From: Phoenix dactylifera
Lineage: Eukaryota; Streptophyta; Magnoliopsida; Arecales; Arecaceae
Reading direction: 5' to 3'
Assembly: GCF_009389715.1 (NCBI RefSeq)
Contig: NC_052392.1
Location: 30,955,575-31,019,574, forward strand
Length of the DNA: 64,000 nt
Shown: positions 52,790 to 61,973 of the stretch, in pieces
Layout of the letters: each line of letters opens with the position of its first letter
Numbering within the stretch: position 1 is the first letter of the stretch
The notes under the pieces: model-generated
Told to the model about the DNA's origin: nothing
Seen by the model: the letters and a program-made list of their open reading frames with translations, nothing else
The model's database searches: none
Translations under genes and position numbers: made by a program

Positions 52790-53120
52790 TGGTTTTACCT
52801 GTTGGCACCACTCTGGAAAACAAAACTCAGCTGCTTATCATTCCAAGCTACTTCAGCAAGCTCCACTGCACAATCAGACAAGGTAGCACTCCCAAGATAT
52901 AGCTTGCCACTGCATTAGCCTCTCTAAACACATTGGCGACTCGGAAGTTGCTGATTGTCAAATCCCAAACATCATTCAAGAAGAGATGGTAGAAAATATC
53001 AGAAGGCATCTCTTTTACGCGCACATCTAATTACACTTGAAGAATCACCCACCAACCATATATTAGCAGTTATGGCCAGCCAAAGAAGCAATGAGCACTA
53101 GAAACTGAAACTGAGATAAG
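52790..53120 (-). mobile_element. LINE ORF2 RNase H tail
   Basis: On the minus strand: LAITANIWLVGDSSSVIRCA, then KRDAFRYFLPSLL-like sequence, then DVWDLTISNFRVANVFREAN followed by AVASYILG. GDSSSVI is the acid-containing RNase H strand and FREANAVA the closing helix of plant LINE RNase H. The fragment is in broken frames and 5' truncated. It lies between FBPase and the pyrophosphatase pseudogene. Confidence 0.65.
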
Positions 53121-54005
53121 ATGAATAGTTGTTGCTGCTAGCATCTGCCGGCGATTGTCTTGCAGTACAAAACTGGCAGCTGTTCTCTCTCAATCGAACT
53201 TCAGCAACCTATCTATGTCAATCTTTGTCACCCAGGTTGGACCGTCTCTGGCTGGTGTTGTTGTTTGGTTTCCTACCTATTTCTTTTCTTCTCCACTTAT
53301 TGCACCTTCTTAGTGAGATGCTGGTGACATCAGTTATCATTTCTCAAAGAAGAACAAGAACAAGAAGATCATACCTTGCCACTGTCTTTAGACACTCATC
53401 AAAACCAAGAGGAGTATTGTGACTTATCCTACTGATACTCTCTAAAAGAATTCTCAGTCATATTCCAAAATGTGCTTTGATAGTTTAATTTGTAATGATG
53501 CTAGCATATCCTTTCTCAAAAAGGGACTTGCACCATTTCGCTAATTAAAAAAAAAAAAAGTTTTGGCAAAATATGTTCTCCCACAGAAAGTGGTTTAAAA
53601 TTGCTTAAGACCAATCTTCATATCCATTGCCATACATTAATCCTACCCAAAAAGCTCTGGGGCAAGCACCAAAACAAATAAAACATGATGTAGCATATAA
53701 AAAATATTTTAAAAAATACGAAGAAGAAAAAGAAGGAGAGATTAATCAGCACTGCATCTTTGAATTGAAAAAAGAAAAAACATAATATGATCTATAAGCA
53801 TGTAATTTTTGAATAACTCAAGAATAATTTAATATCCATCATGCCTCGCTTTTTTGGCAGGAATATCCATCAGGCCTTGCAATTTGTTTTCTTTTGATGA
53901 ATACTTGCTAGCATATTAATGCATAACAATGACATTTAACAAATGGGCAATGTTCAGTACTGCTTTTATCAGAATCTTATAGACTTGTAGTTGGAAGCAA
54001 CTTAC
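53121..54005. other. Intergenic sequence, nothing recognised
   Basis: The expected last exon of the pyrophosphatase (a segment like DLYAxYIVESL on the minus strand) was searched for here by eye and not found. Two copies of ATATCCATCA.GCCT at 53833-53876 form a small direct repeat. Confidence 0.4.
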
Positions 54006-55364
54006 ATGGAGTACTGGATGGCATCTCGAGCCATATCTGTAGGCAAGAACTCATTGACAGCAACTTCCTTGTTCTCATTTTTCTTATCCGAATAATTTAT
54101 CAAGGAATTCAGATTTATAACCGATGCAATATTTGTTTTATGGATTAAGCTCTGTAAATGTGTATCATGACAGGATACAATCTTCAAAGAAACACCAGAT
54201 CTCAGCGAGACAATGAGGATCATCAATGCAGGCTGCAATAATTTTATCATCATTCTCTCCCTGTTTCCACAACCAATAGGCATGTCACTTTGATTACAGT
54301 TGGAAAATCTCCAACTTCTCTATACCCAGATTAGTACCTGATCAATCATAGGCATAAGCCCAATGGTTCTGACTCTAAGGAAGAAGCAAGAAAGAACCGG
54401 TTCCTGTTTGAAGAATTGGTTTCAAAAATAGTTAATAGCAATCATCAATACACTTATATAGTAACCAGTGGAATGCAATTACCTATGATCAGTGGTTTAT
54501 AAGAATCTACCAAGACAAGGAAACAAATAGCGTATAAGATAAGAAGAAACATTTTGTCCTACAGAAAAATCAAAACTGGTAAATTAAGAATGGATAGCAT
54601 CAGCAATTAACTTCCTAGCACTCCATAAAGAAGGTGGTTTTGAGTGGTAGGGGATTTCAGGCACCTATCAGAGAGCTTTGCAAAATGGTGGTTACTCTCC
54701 TCTATTTAGATGCAGTCCTGGGTCTGAATCCTATTGAGGAGATCCAAGACCTCTGGAGTATTCAGATCAAGTTCTGATAGGAAAACTTGTGACATGAAAA
54801 ATTTGTGACATGATGATGAAAGATTGGAGCATCATGAAGCTTTTGGGTTTAGCACTTGCTGTTTTTAGGACCTTGTGCTCGAGGTAGTTTAATGAACCTT
54901 GTATCCATCCTCTAATGATTACTAAAGAAAAGAAAAGAAGGAAAAGAAAAAAGAAAAAAAAATCAAGTCACCTGCTTGAGGACTAAAACATCCATTGGGT
55001 CATTATCTTCACAGGGTGTGCACAGAATGAAACCATAATTATGAGGATATACTGCCGAAGAATAGAGGACTCGATCAACCTGGGATCATGTCCAACACCA
55101 GTATATTATCAACAAAAAGACATGCATGAAGGAAAATAAATAGATTGAAGCATCATAATCTCCTTGAAAACAGGATTGTTGATTAGAGACACCCCAACAA
55201 TTTGAATAAATTTAACCTTCAGTAAGATCCCTTGTTTTAAAATTGATTTAGATGCTAGTATGGTCCTTCATATCTTGAGATAATTAACATGCACAAACCT
55301 TGAACAGACCTGTTTTCTTGTCAGGTTCATATTTGACTTTACTTCCTTTTGTTATCTCCACAAC
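54006..55364 (-). pseudogene. Soluble inorganic pyrophosphatase, truncated copy
   Basis: Five exon-like blocks on the minus strand match plant soluble inorganic pyrophosphatase (hydrolyses PPi to two phosphates) in correct order and phase: 55364-55299 (VVEITKGSKVKYEPDKKTGL), 55079-54972 ([17 protein letters not shown] to [14 protein letters not shown]), 54403-54338 (EPVLSCFFLRVRTIGLMPMI), 54260-54179 (GENDDKIIAACIDDPHCLAE) and 54087-54006 (KKNENKEVAVNEFL to AIQYS). The metal-binding signature DNDPMD survives. Signs of death: block 4 lacks about 13 codons after DDP; two Arg codons there have become Cys and another an Arg-to-Trp type change is seen. The acceptor before block 5 reads CGG instead of CAG; and no exon for the N-terminal third or for the final DLY...ESL segment was found. 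Because introns are kept, it arose by DNA duplication, not from mRNA. A shortened functional gene cannot be fully excluded. Confidence 0.8.
54660..54963 (+). mobile_element. tRNA-derived SINE with A-rich tail
   Basis: 54673-54742 reads like a decayed tRNA: a D-arm-like GCAAAATGGTGG, an anticodon-arm-like CCTCTATTTAGATGCAGTCC and a T-arm-like GGTCTGAATCC. About 180 bases of unrelated body follow. The A-rich tail at 54923-54962 is made of AAAGAAAAGAAAAG words. It sits between blocks 2 and 3 of the pyrophosphatase pseudogene, in the opposite orientation. Confidence 0.55.
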
Positions 55365-56185
55365 CTGTATTAGATTTGTAGAAGAAAATAAGCAGCAGCC
55401 CCTGTCAGCAAAGGTAAACCAACAAAGTAAAACAAACTCATCTCTATCTTGAACAAATGTTCATGTAACAATTCACTATTTATGGTTGTGTAATATTTTG
55501 GTCAGATCTCTTTCATGGTTGACTCCCTTACACTCTTCTTAATCCCCCACCCCCCCAGCCCGGCACGGCGGTGGTTATTTTACCAACTGGCTGCCTACAT
55601 GACATAATTCCCACCTCCATCTGGTCATGGTGCCATCCAAAGAGCATAGATGATGCAAATTTAACAATTAAAACGGGGTCTCAAACATGAAAGACTATGA
55701 CAACCAAAAAAAAATGAAGAGTATAAGGAATGCCAATTAAAATGAGGCACCATGGCCAAGAATAAACCAAAGCAACCATTTTCATAATCAAATCTATTGC
55801 TTGTGCGTGTGATTGTTTCAGAGAGACAGAGAGTGGGGGACAAGGATCATGAAAATTACTCGAGTTGGTCTTGAGAGTACTGCATTACTGCTACATGCCT
55901 TTGAGATTGTTGGAGACCAAAATTAAGCAGGCGACTCTTCACCACGGGTGGTTACACCCGTGGAAAGTCACCCCCATCAAGATGACTCTTCACCATTGTG
56001 AAATTTTGTTCATGCTCTCGTGATTACCAGAATTTACAAAATTCAAGGGACACTTGTCAATGTGGGCCTTAGCTAAACGGGATCCAATATTCTTCCTTTC
56101 GAACCATATTGATGCCACTTGTTAATGTGGGCTACAACTTGAAGGATCCAACAAGAAGTATCTGCGAACTTTTATCTTTGCCCAA
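55365..56185. other. Intergenic sequence upstream of the pyrophosphatase remnant
   Basis: No upstream pyrophosphatase exon is visible on the minus strand here. A C-rich word (CCCCCACCCCCCCAGCCCGG) lies at 55545-55562. 55925-56180 may be further LINE-derived sequence continuous with the next feature, but it is not clear. Confidence 0.35.
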
Positions 56186-56189
56186 AGGA

Positions 56190-56400
56190 GCTTCCCGAAT
56201 CCCCAAACTTCTTGTCGATTACAGAGCAAAGACTAATCATTGATAGGTGGTCTATTAAGAAAAAGTCTTCTATTTCTTTCCTGCCAACGGAACCAGACCA
56301 CAGCAGCAATAAGCATGGAGATAGCTGGCAGCATAGCTTTGTGAAAGAATGTCGCTCTCCGTTTGCACCATTAAGTGTATGAGGTCACATCAGGAGCTGG
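56190..56400 (-). mobile_element. LINE ORF2 linker fragment
   Basis: On the minus strand one open frame reads KAMLPAISMLIAAVVWFRWQ followed by ERNRRLFLNRPPIND. This is the hydrophobic helix plus W..W.ERN.R.F motif that links the zinc knuckle to RNase H in plant LINE ORF2. The fragment may reach down to about 55925. Confidence 0.65.
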
Positions 56401-56494
56401 AACACAGAGAAGGGAACAGAGAGAAGAAAATAAGTTAATATTTTCATCTTCTGAAAAAAAAAAAGCATATGTAGTCCAGTCCCCTACTCCACCG

Positions 56495-57750
56495 TGTTGG
56501 ATTAACACATACATATTTGATAATACAAAAAATGGGCCTAATAACATAGCATGACTAAATTTGTTCGACTCAAGGCTGATGTGACACTATGCATGGTCAA
56601 GCTAGGTCAACCACGATCAAATCCGGAGCAAAGACAAGAAGACTAGAAGTCATGTATTGCCCGACGTAAAGACATATAGCTTGGACTGACAGATTAATGC
56701 CCCACTCGGCATCCATCCTGAACTAATCTGAACCTTCCACCTCGGACAATGACTCCATGTTCGAATCCTTTTATCGCTCCAACAATTGAGGATTAGCATA
56801 ATGGCCTCAGGCAATTACGTTGTATCAGAGAGATTACAATGTGATCTTAGACAGTTATTGTACGATTCTATTCTGTTATAGCATGATCTCAAGAAGTTTT
56901 TGGACTCCATGGTTACAAATAGATCCTGAATCTCTCGTGAAAGGCATAACGACTGCTATGGCACTAAGGCTCTCAATCATCTCTTCTCTCATGAATTTTT
57001 TACATATTTACTTCTTTGACTTAAGCATCGAAGGGTCCGGCTGGAGCCAATCCGGCGAGTCCTCTAACACCAATGCTATTTTGTAGATCGACAGAGACCG
57101 GCAGAAGTGTGCCACATAGTCAATCCGCAGATCGACATCGATAGATTGGCGCCATCTGTGGGAACAAGACAAAATAGTCATAAAGTTTAAGAGAAACAAC
57201 CATCAAGGAACCACCCACCACAATCGATCGAAGTATGATGGCTCTCTACATGGTTCTCAGAGATCTCAGCCCCTCCATCAACTCTGGGAGCCATTGACAT
57301 CGAGCAGTTCACCCTACTTGTGCAGTATGTGCAAGCCCTCACCATGCAGTGCGAAACCTATGGCAATAGACCACCTATCCCCTGCCAAGCCAAATAAGCC
57401 ACTAAGACTGTTAGGTGCAAGGTGACGACCACCCTTGCACATCTCTTGGAGAGGGTCTCCTAGAGAGAGGCCAATCTTGATCGCCAGATCAAGAAAAGGG
57501 ATGACAAGTGAGAAGATTGAGGTATTAAGGGAAAAGCATGTTATGGCAAGCGATGACTGGGAGATGATGAGTGAGCTTCCTTTCAGCAAAGAGATTATGA
57601 AGGAGCCTTTACCAAAAAAGTTTAAAATGCCCTAATTCGAGCTCTACAATGGTACCTCATATCCGATAGACCACTTGCAGAGTTTTCAGGCTCTTATATT
57701 GCTGCAAGAGGCTACCAATGCAATAATATGCTAAGGTTAACTCTATTTAC
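56495..57750 (+). mobile_element. Ty3/Gypsy LTR retrotransposon fossil, 5' part
   Basis: The segment looks like a 5' LTR (about 56495, starting TGTTGGATTAACAC, to about 57137), then a primer-binding-site-like word TGGCGCCATCTGTGGGA at 57147-57163, then the start of an untranslated leader and gag. Gag-like sequence is recognised near 57575-57740 from the conserved P-L-P-K-K-F-K-M-P and Y-N-G-T-S pattern and the H-L-Q-S-F-Q word. The gag end, pol and the 3' LTR are not present in the following sequence, so the element is truncated and broken. Age cannot be estimated without its second LTR. Confidence 0.65.
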
Positions 57751-58201
57751 ATCACGTGTCAATGCACACATTGCGCTTACTACATGGGCCTTAACCTCAT
57801 CTTCCCCTCCTCTATTTATAGCATCTTGTTCAACTCTTTTCGTCGGACTAATGGGTGAGGTGAGGAGGCGAGGAGCCAATGAAGGCCAAATGGGGTGGAG
57901 GGTTCAGACCGAGAGGCGAGGAGACGAGAGGATGAGTGGCTTGCTGGGGTGGGGGATTGAGACAAAGAGGCGCCAACCCTAAGTGCTACTCCTTTCCTTA
58001 ATCAACCAATGAACTGAATCGGGCTAAGAAATGTTAGGGTTAGCGTTTTAAGGAATATGTAATATATTATATGTCGTAACCGGGCTCAAGCCTGGCTCGG
58101 ATTGAATCGATGTGAACCTAAGCCTGATCCGTAAAGGGTGCATTCAAATTTGAGGCCCGGCCTGCCCCGCCGAGCTTCAAAACCAAGCTCAGGCCCGTCG
58201 T
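57751..58201. other. Intergenic sequence upstream of SAM synthase
   Basis: A TATA-like CTATTTATAGC at about 57811-57821 is not followed by a recognisable gene. The frame at 57728-57982 is not recognisable. 58080-58200 is rich in GGCTC/GAGCC and CCCGGCC words, a style also seen in the small TIR elements of this window. Confidence 0.4.
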
Positions 58202-58301
58202 GAAGCCACCGTTGGATCACCCACCACACAGCTCTCAAAGCACTCCAAAGTCCGAACTGTCTCAAATTAAGCAGCTGATGATCCAACCGTGGATTCGCGC
58301 C
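58202..58301. repeat. Inverted-repeat element, copy 2 of a two-copy family
   Basis: The left arm GAAGCCACCGTTGGATCACC and the right arm GATGATCCAACCGTGGATTC are inverted copies. The interior holds TCTCAAAGCACTCC (58233-58246) at exactly the same distance (15 bases) from the TTGGAT word as in copy 1 at 26453-26632. A second TCTCAAA lies at the same distance (10 bases) before GATGATCCAA in both. Copy 1 has about 16 more bases in the centre. No frame. Confidence 0.65.
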
Positions 58302-58361
58302 CACCTCACTTCATAGATCCAGATTCAACGGCAGCAAAACAGGGAAGAACCAGGGCCCTTC

Positions 58362-58449
58362 CACGTGGCACCTGCGCCGCTCGTCATCTCTCGGGTAAGA
58401 GATGGGGAACGAGTCGCACGGGCTCCCTCGGGTTTTCTCCTTCTTATAT
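58362..58449 (+). promoter_or_regulatory. SAM synthase promoter: palindromic G-box and TATA-like box
   Basis: A perfect CCACGTGG (core CACGTG at 58362-58367) lies about 80 bases before TTATATC (58443-58449). The latter starts a CT-rich leader that ends at a GTACGT donor. G-boxes of this type are bound by bZIP/bHLH factors in ABA and light responses. The role is inferred from the motif. Confidence 0.5.
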
Positions 58450-58469
58450 CCCTTTCTTCGCTCTTCCGT

Positions 58470-60797
58470 CGCCTCCTCTTCCTGCCACTTCCCTCCTCTC
58501 AAGGTACGTTCATTTCTACGTTCCCATTCCTCTCTTCTCCGTCTCTTCTTTCATAACTTTTTGGCCTTTTTTTTTTATCACCTCGTTTTCCTGCAAGCTG
58601 TTCTCAGTGCACTGGATTCACCTCTGTTCTTTCTTCAATCTTTCTTGGTTAAAACTTCAGTGTCTGAATGAGTTTTTTTATTGTTTGTGATATTTCTAGT
58701 TTGTTATATGATGGTAGATATTTTGATCTTTCCATTGCATATACTTATGTGTATATATATATATATTTCACATATGGATGGATATGTATAGAATTATTTA
58801 GAAGAAAAGAGTGCACTTTATGCTTTGGATGTGCAGTTTAGTACTTTATATGGGCATTAGATACCCGTTTTATTCTAACAAAATGATGTACGATTGGTTC
58901 AATTTGCTTGTTTATCCAATTATTTGGACAGAGATGCTCTGAATTTGACCCGGGATGGGGGCACCGCCATCGTACTTTTCCACCAAAAAAAAAAAAAAGA
59001 GCAGCAACTCTGCTCGTGGTACTGCAGGCGCTTTAAACAATATTCTCCTAGCAGGCATCTTTAGTTTGTCGGAGAATAAATGTTTCCCCAGTTGTAGTAG
59101 AATTACTTCATTTAGGCGAGGTAAAGCAGGTCATGTCATGATGGCTTTCAAGTATGCAAGTTGTCTGTATACAGTACATTGTGTTTGAGAGTAGAGCAAG
59201 TGCATGGCATCACATAGTGGCCACTGCAGAAGTAATCATGAAAAGAAATTAGGTGCCCAACCTTGAAAACAAGCCACAATTTGTGCTGAAACTCTTCGCA
59301 GCTTAGTTGCTAATGCACACACCTTTTTCTGATTGATATCTGTAAAACAATAAGGAAGAAAAAATTTGCAAGGTTCGTTTTGTCATCCCCACCACTATAG
59401 TCAAATTACATATTTTTCTTGTTAAAGTTCATCAATTGTCGAAACCTTGTTATAAGACCATTTCTAATCACTTACATAATGTTCAAAACAAGATCTTTAT
59501 GAGAAATCAAATAGATGACTTCCATGAATAGCTATCTGCATCCTTAAATATATGGATCTCCTAATTTTGCTTTTTTCTTCTAGTCTCTAGGTCATGTGCC
59601 ACCAGAAGCATTGAAGCTAAATAACCTTTCACCCTTGGTGGGGCTTAGTAGAAGCTAATCTTTCGCTTATAAAGGCAAACCGATTGAGGGAAAAAGAGTT
59701 ACACTTCTTTTTGGACTGCAAGGCCAAGGTGGACCATAGGGATATTTATATGCATCCCCCCTTTCATCTAATCTGCCTATAGTCTCTGATGCCATCAACA
59801 AACTCATTCTTGGAATAAGAGTCCAATAAGCCGTTCAACTATGAAACAATGTTATGAGAATCTATATTTGCTTTCTGCTTTTCATCCATTAATGTATTCA
59901 GAAAACCTTTAACCAAAGGAATTCATCCTGATCAGAACTTCTCCGAGTCTCTAGCCTCTGCTCTCGCGCAATTTTTGAAATATAAGACTCACTTGTATGC
60001 TTTAAGCAATTGTCAGTTTTAGCTGGAAACTCTTTCTCTGAACCTTTTTAGAGGCAGGGTGCTTTTAAGCAACTGTACGAGGAGTTTGGTTTACATGTAG
60101 AAGTGCATAAACATGCTGCTGTAATAGTTTGAGATCTCTGATATCCTGATCTGATGCCAACCTTCTTTCTGTTCCTTTTGAGAGAATGGATGCATTTCAG
60201 CAATGCCACTATTTGTTTAGCTTGTACCCGTACGCACATATATACATTGGGTGTCAGGAACTCTAGTTACTTGAATTCTCAGATATCCTGATTTTGAGTG
60301 GTAAATCTATTTTCAGTTTTTTTAGGAACATGTCATCTGTGATCATCGTCATGCATGCTTGTTGCTTTTCCTAGATTGAGCATTAGGATATCAGCCATTT
60401 TAAGTTGCAAGACCAAGAACAGAATCACCCCTTAGCTCTGATGAATATTTCATCTGTAATGAATTTCCAGGAATGCATGCACACTTCATACAATTGGACT
60501 CGCATATCATCTTTCTTGTCTCAGCTGCAGCACCTTTAGATTGCAGGCTTCTATCTGTTTTACAAATACTGCAGCATTGTGCTCTCCATATATGATGTCT
60601 TGATTGCATGCTACTCTTATTTCACTCCCATGAAACCACATTCACAAAATCATGGGCTTGCTAACATGAGAAAATCAAACTTTGGTATTTTTCTTCTGAG
60701 GATTTCATTCACCACTGTTTAACCAACCTGACTAATTGGCATTGCAACTAATTTTGAGAATAATTAATTTTTCCAGTCCTCATCTTAACTCATGCAG
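58470..60797 (+). other. SAM synthase 5' leader exon and 2.3 kb leader intron
   Basis: A CT-rich leader ends CCTCTCAAG with donor GTACGT at 58504. The matching acceptor ATGCAG ends at 60797, directly before the start codon. A leader intron followed by an intronless coding exon is the usual plant SAM synthase gene plan. The intron holds a TA run (58755-58766) and a SINE-like tail (58925-58996); no other gene is recognised in it. The donor choice is likely but not proven. Confidence 0.65.
58925..58996 (+). mobile_element. SINE-like 3' tail in SAM synthase leader intron
   Basis: GATGGGGGCACCGCCATCGT followed by a short T/C stretch and 14 A residues resembles the 3' part of the SINE at 50150-50440 (GGTGGCATACTGCCATTGTA then an A-rich tail). 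No box A or B is seen upstream, so it would be a 5'-truncated copy. Confidence 0.4.
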
Positions 60798-61973
60798 ATG
60801 GACACATTCCTCTTCACTTCAGAGTCAGTCAATGAAGGCCACCCTGACAAAATCTGCGACCAAGTCTCAGATGCCATACTCGACGCATGCTTAGAGCAGG
60901 ATCCTGAGAGCAAGGTAGCTTGCGAGACTTGCACCAAGACCAATATGGTCATGGTGTTTGGTGAGATCACCACCAAGGCCAAGGTTGACTACGAAAAGAT
61001 CGTCCGCGACACCTGTCGACGCATTGGGTTCGTCTCAGCAGACGTTGGCCTCGACGCCGACCGCTGCAATGTTCTTGTCAACATCGAGGAGCAGAGCCCC
61101 GACATTGCCCAAGGAGTCCATGGTCACCTCACAAAGAAGCCCGAGGAGATTGGTGCTGGGGACCAAGGCCACATGTTTGGCTACGCCACGGACGAGACCC
61201 CGGAGCTGATGCCGCTGACCCATGTCCTCGCAACCAAGCTCGGCGCCAGGCTTACGGAGGTCCGCAAGAACGGGACGTGCCCATGGGTGAGGCCTGATGG
61301 CAAGACTCAGGTGACTGTGGAGTATCAAAATGAAGGTGGAGTCATGGTCCCCATCCGAGTCCACACTGTGCTCATCTCAACCCAGCATGATGAGTCTGTC
61401 ACCAATGAACAGATAGCAAAGGACCTGAAGGAGCATGTAATCAAACCAGTCATCCCTTCGAAGTACCTTGATGATAGGACCATCTTCCACTTGAACCCAT
61501 CAGGCCGCTTCGTGATCGGCGGGCCTCACGGCGATGCCGGGCTGACCGGCCGGAAGATCATCATCGACACATATGGTGGCTGGGGAGCCCATGGTGGTGG
61601 TGCATTCTCTGGGAAGGACCCAACTAAGGTGGACCGCAGTGGTGCATATATTGCAAGGCAGGCAGCCAAGAGTGTGGTAGCTTCAGGGCTTGCAAGGAGG
61701 TGCCTTGTCCAGATTTCTTATGCAATTGGTGTGCCAGAGCCACTCTCAGTGTTTGTGGATACATATAAGACAGGGAAGATACCTGATAAGCAGATACTGA
61801 CTTTGGTCAAGGAGAAGTTTGATTTCAGACCAGGTATGATTGCTGTCAACCTGGATTTGAAGAGGGGAGGAAACTTCAGGTACCAAAAGACTGCAGCTTA
61901 TGGGCATTTCGGCCGTGATGATCCTGATTTCACATGGGAGAAAGCTAAGGTTCTGAAGTGGGACAAAGCTTGA
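60798..61973 (+). CDS. S-adenosylmethionine synthase
   Basis: A single coding exon of 391 residues, the usual plant length. It makes S-adenosylmethionine from methionine and ATP, the methyl donor for methylation and the precursor of ethylene, nicotianamine and polyamines. ATP and Mg binding residues lie in GHPDKICDQ (14-22). The two signature motifs GAGDQG (119-124) and GGGAFSGKD (266-274) are intact, as is the C-terminal [15 protein letters not shown] block. The frame is open two codons upstream (ATG at 60792), but the leader-intron acceptor ends at 60797, so the start is [11 protein letters not shown] at 60798. GC-rich third positions are strongest between 60950 and 61300. The enzyme is cytosolic and works as a dimer or tetramer. 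Nothing is broken. Confidence 0.97.
   Translation: MDTFLFTSESVNEGHPDKICDQVSDAILDACLEQDPESKVACETCTKTNMVMVFGEITTKAKVDYEKIVRDTCRRIGFVSADVGLDADRCNVLVNIEEQSPDIAQGVHGHLTKKPEEIGAGDQGHMFGYATDETPELMPLTHVLATKLGARLTEVRKNGTCPWVRPDGKTQVTVEYQNEGGVMVPIRVHTVLISTQHDESVTNEQIAKDLKEHVIKPVIPSKYLDDRTIFHLNPSGRFVIGGPHGDAGLTGRKIIIDTYGGWGAHGGGAFSGKDPTKVDRSGAYIARQAAKSVVASGLARRCLVQISYAIGVPEPLSVFVDTYKTGKIPDKQILTLVKEKFDFRPGMIAVNLDLKRGGNFRYQKTAAYGHFGRDDPDFTWEKAKVLKWDKA

Noticed and set aside
57728-57982. Frame of 84 codons after the Gypsy fossil, with a TATA-like word at 57811
   Set aside because: No domain and Arg/Gly-rich low-complexity content from GGAGGCGAGG words; no downstream exons are found.
60792-60797. Two extra codons (Met-Gln) at the start of SAM synthase
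   Set aside because: They form the ATGCAG of the leader-intron acceptor, so they would be spliced out; the family start is [11 protein letters not shown].
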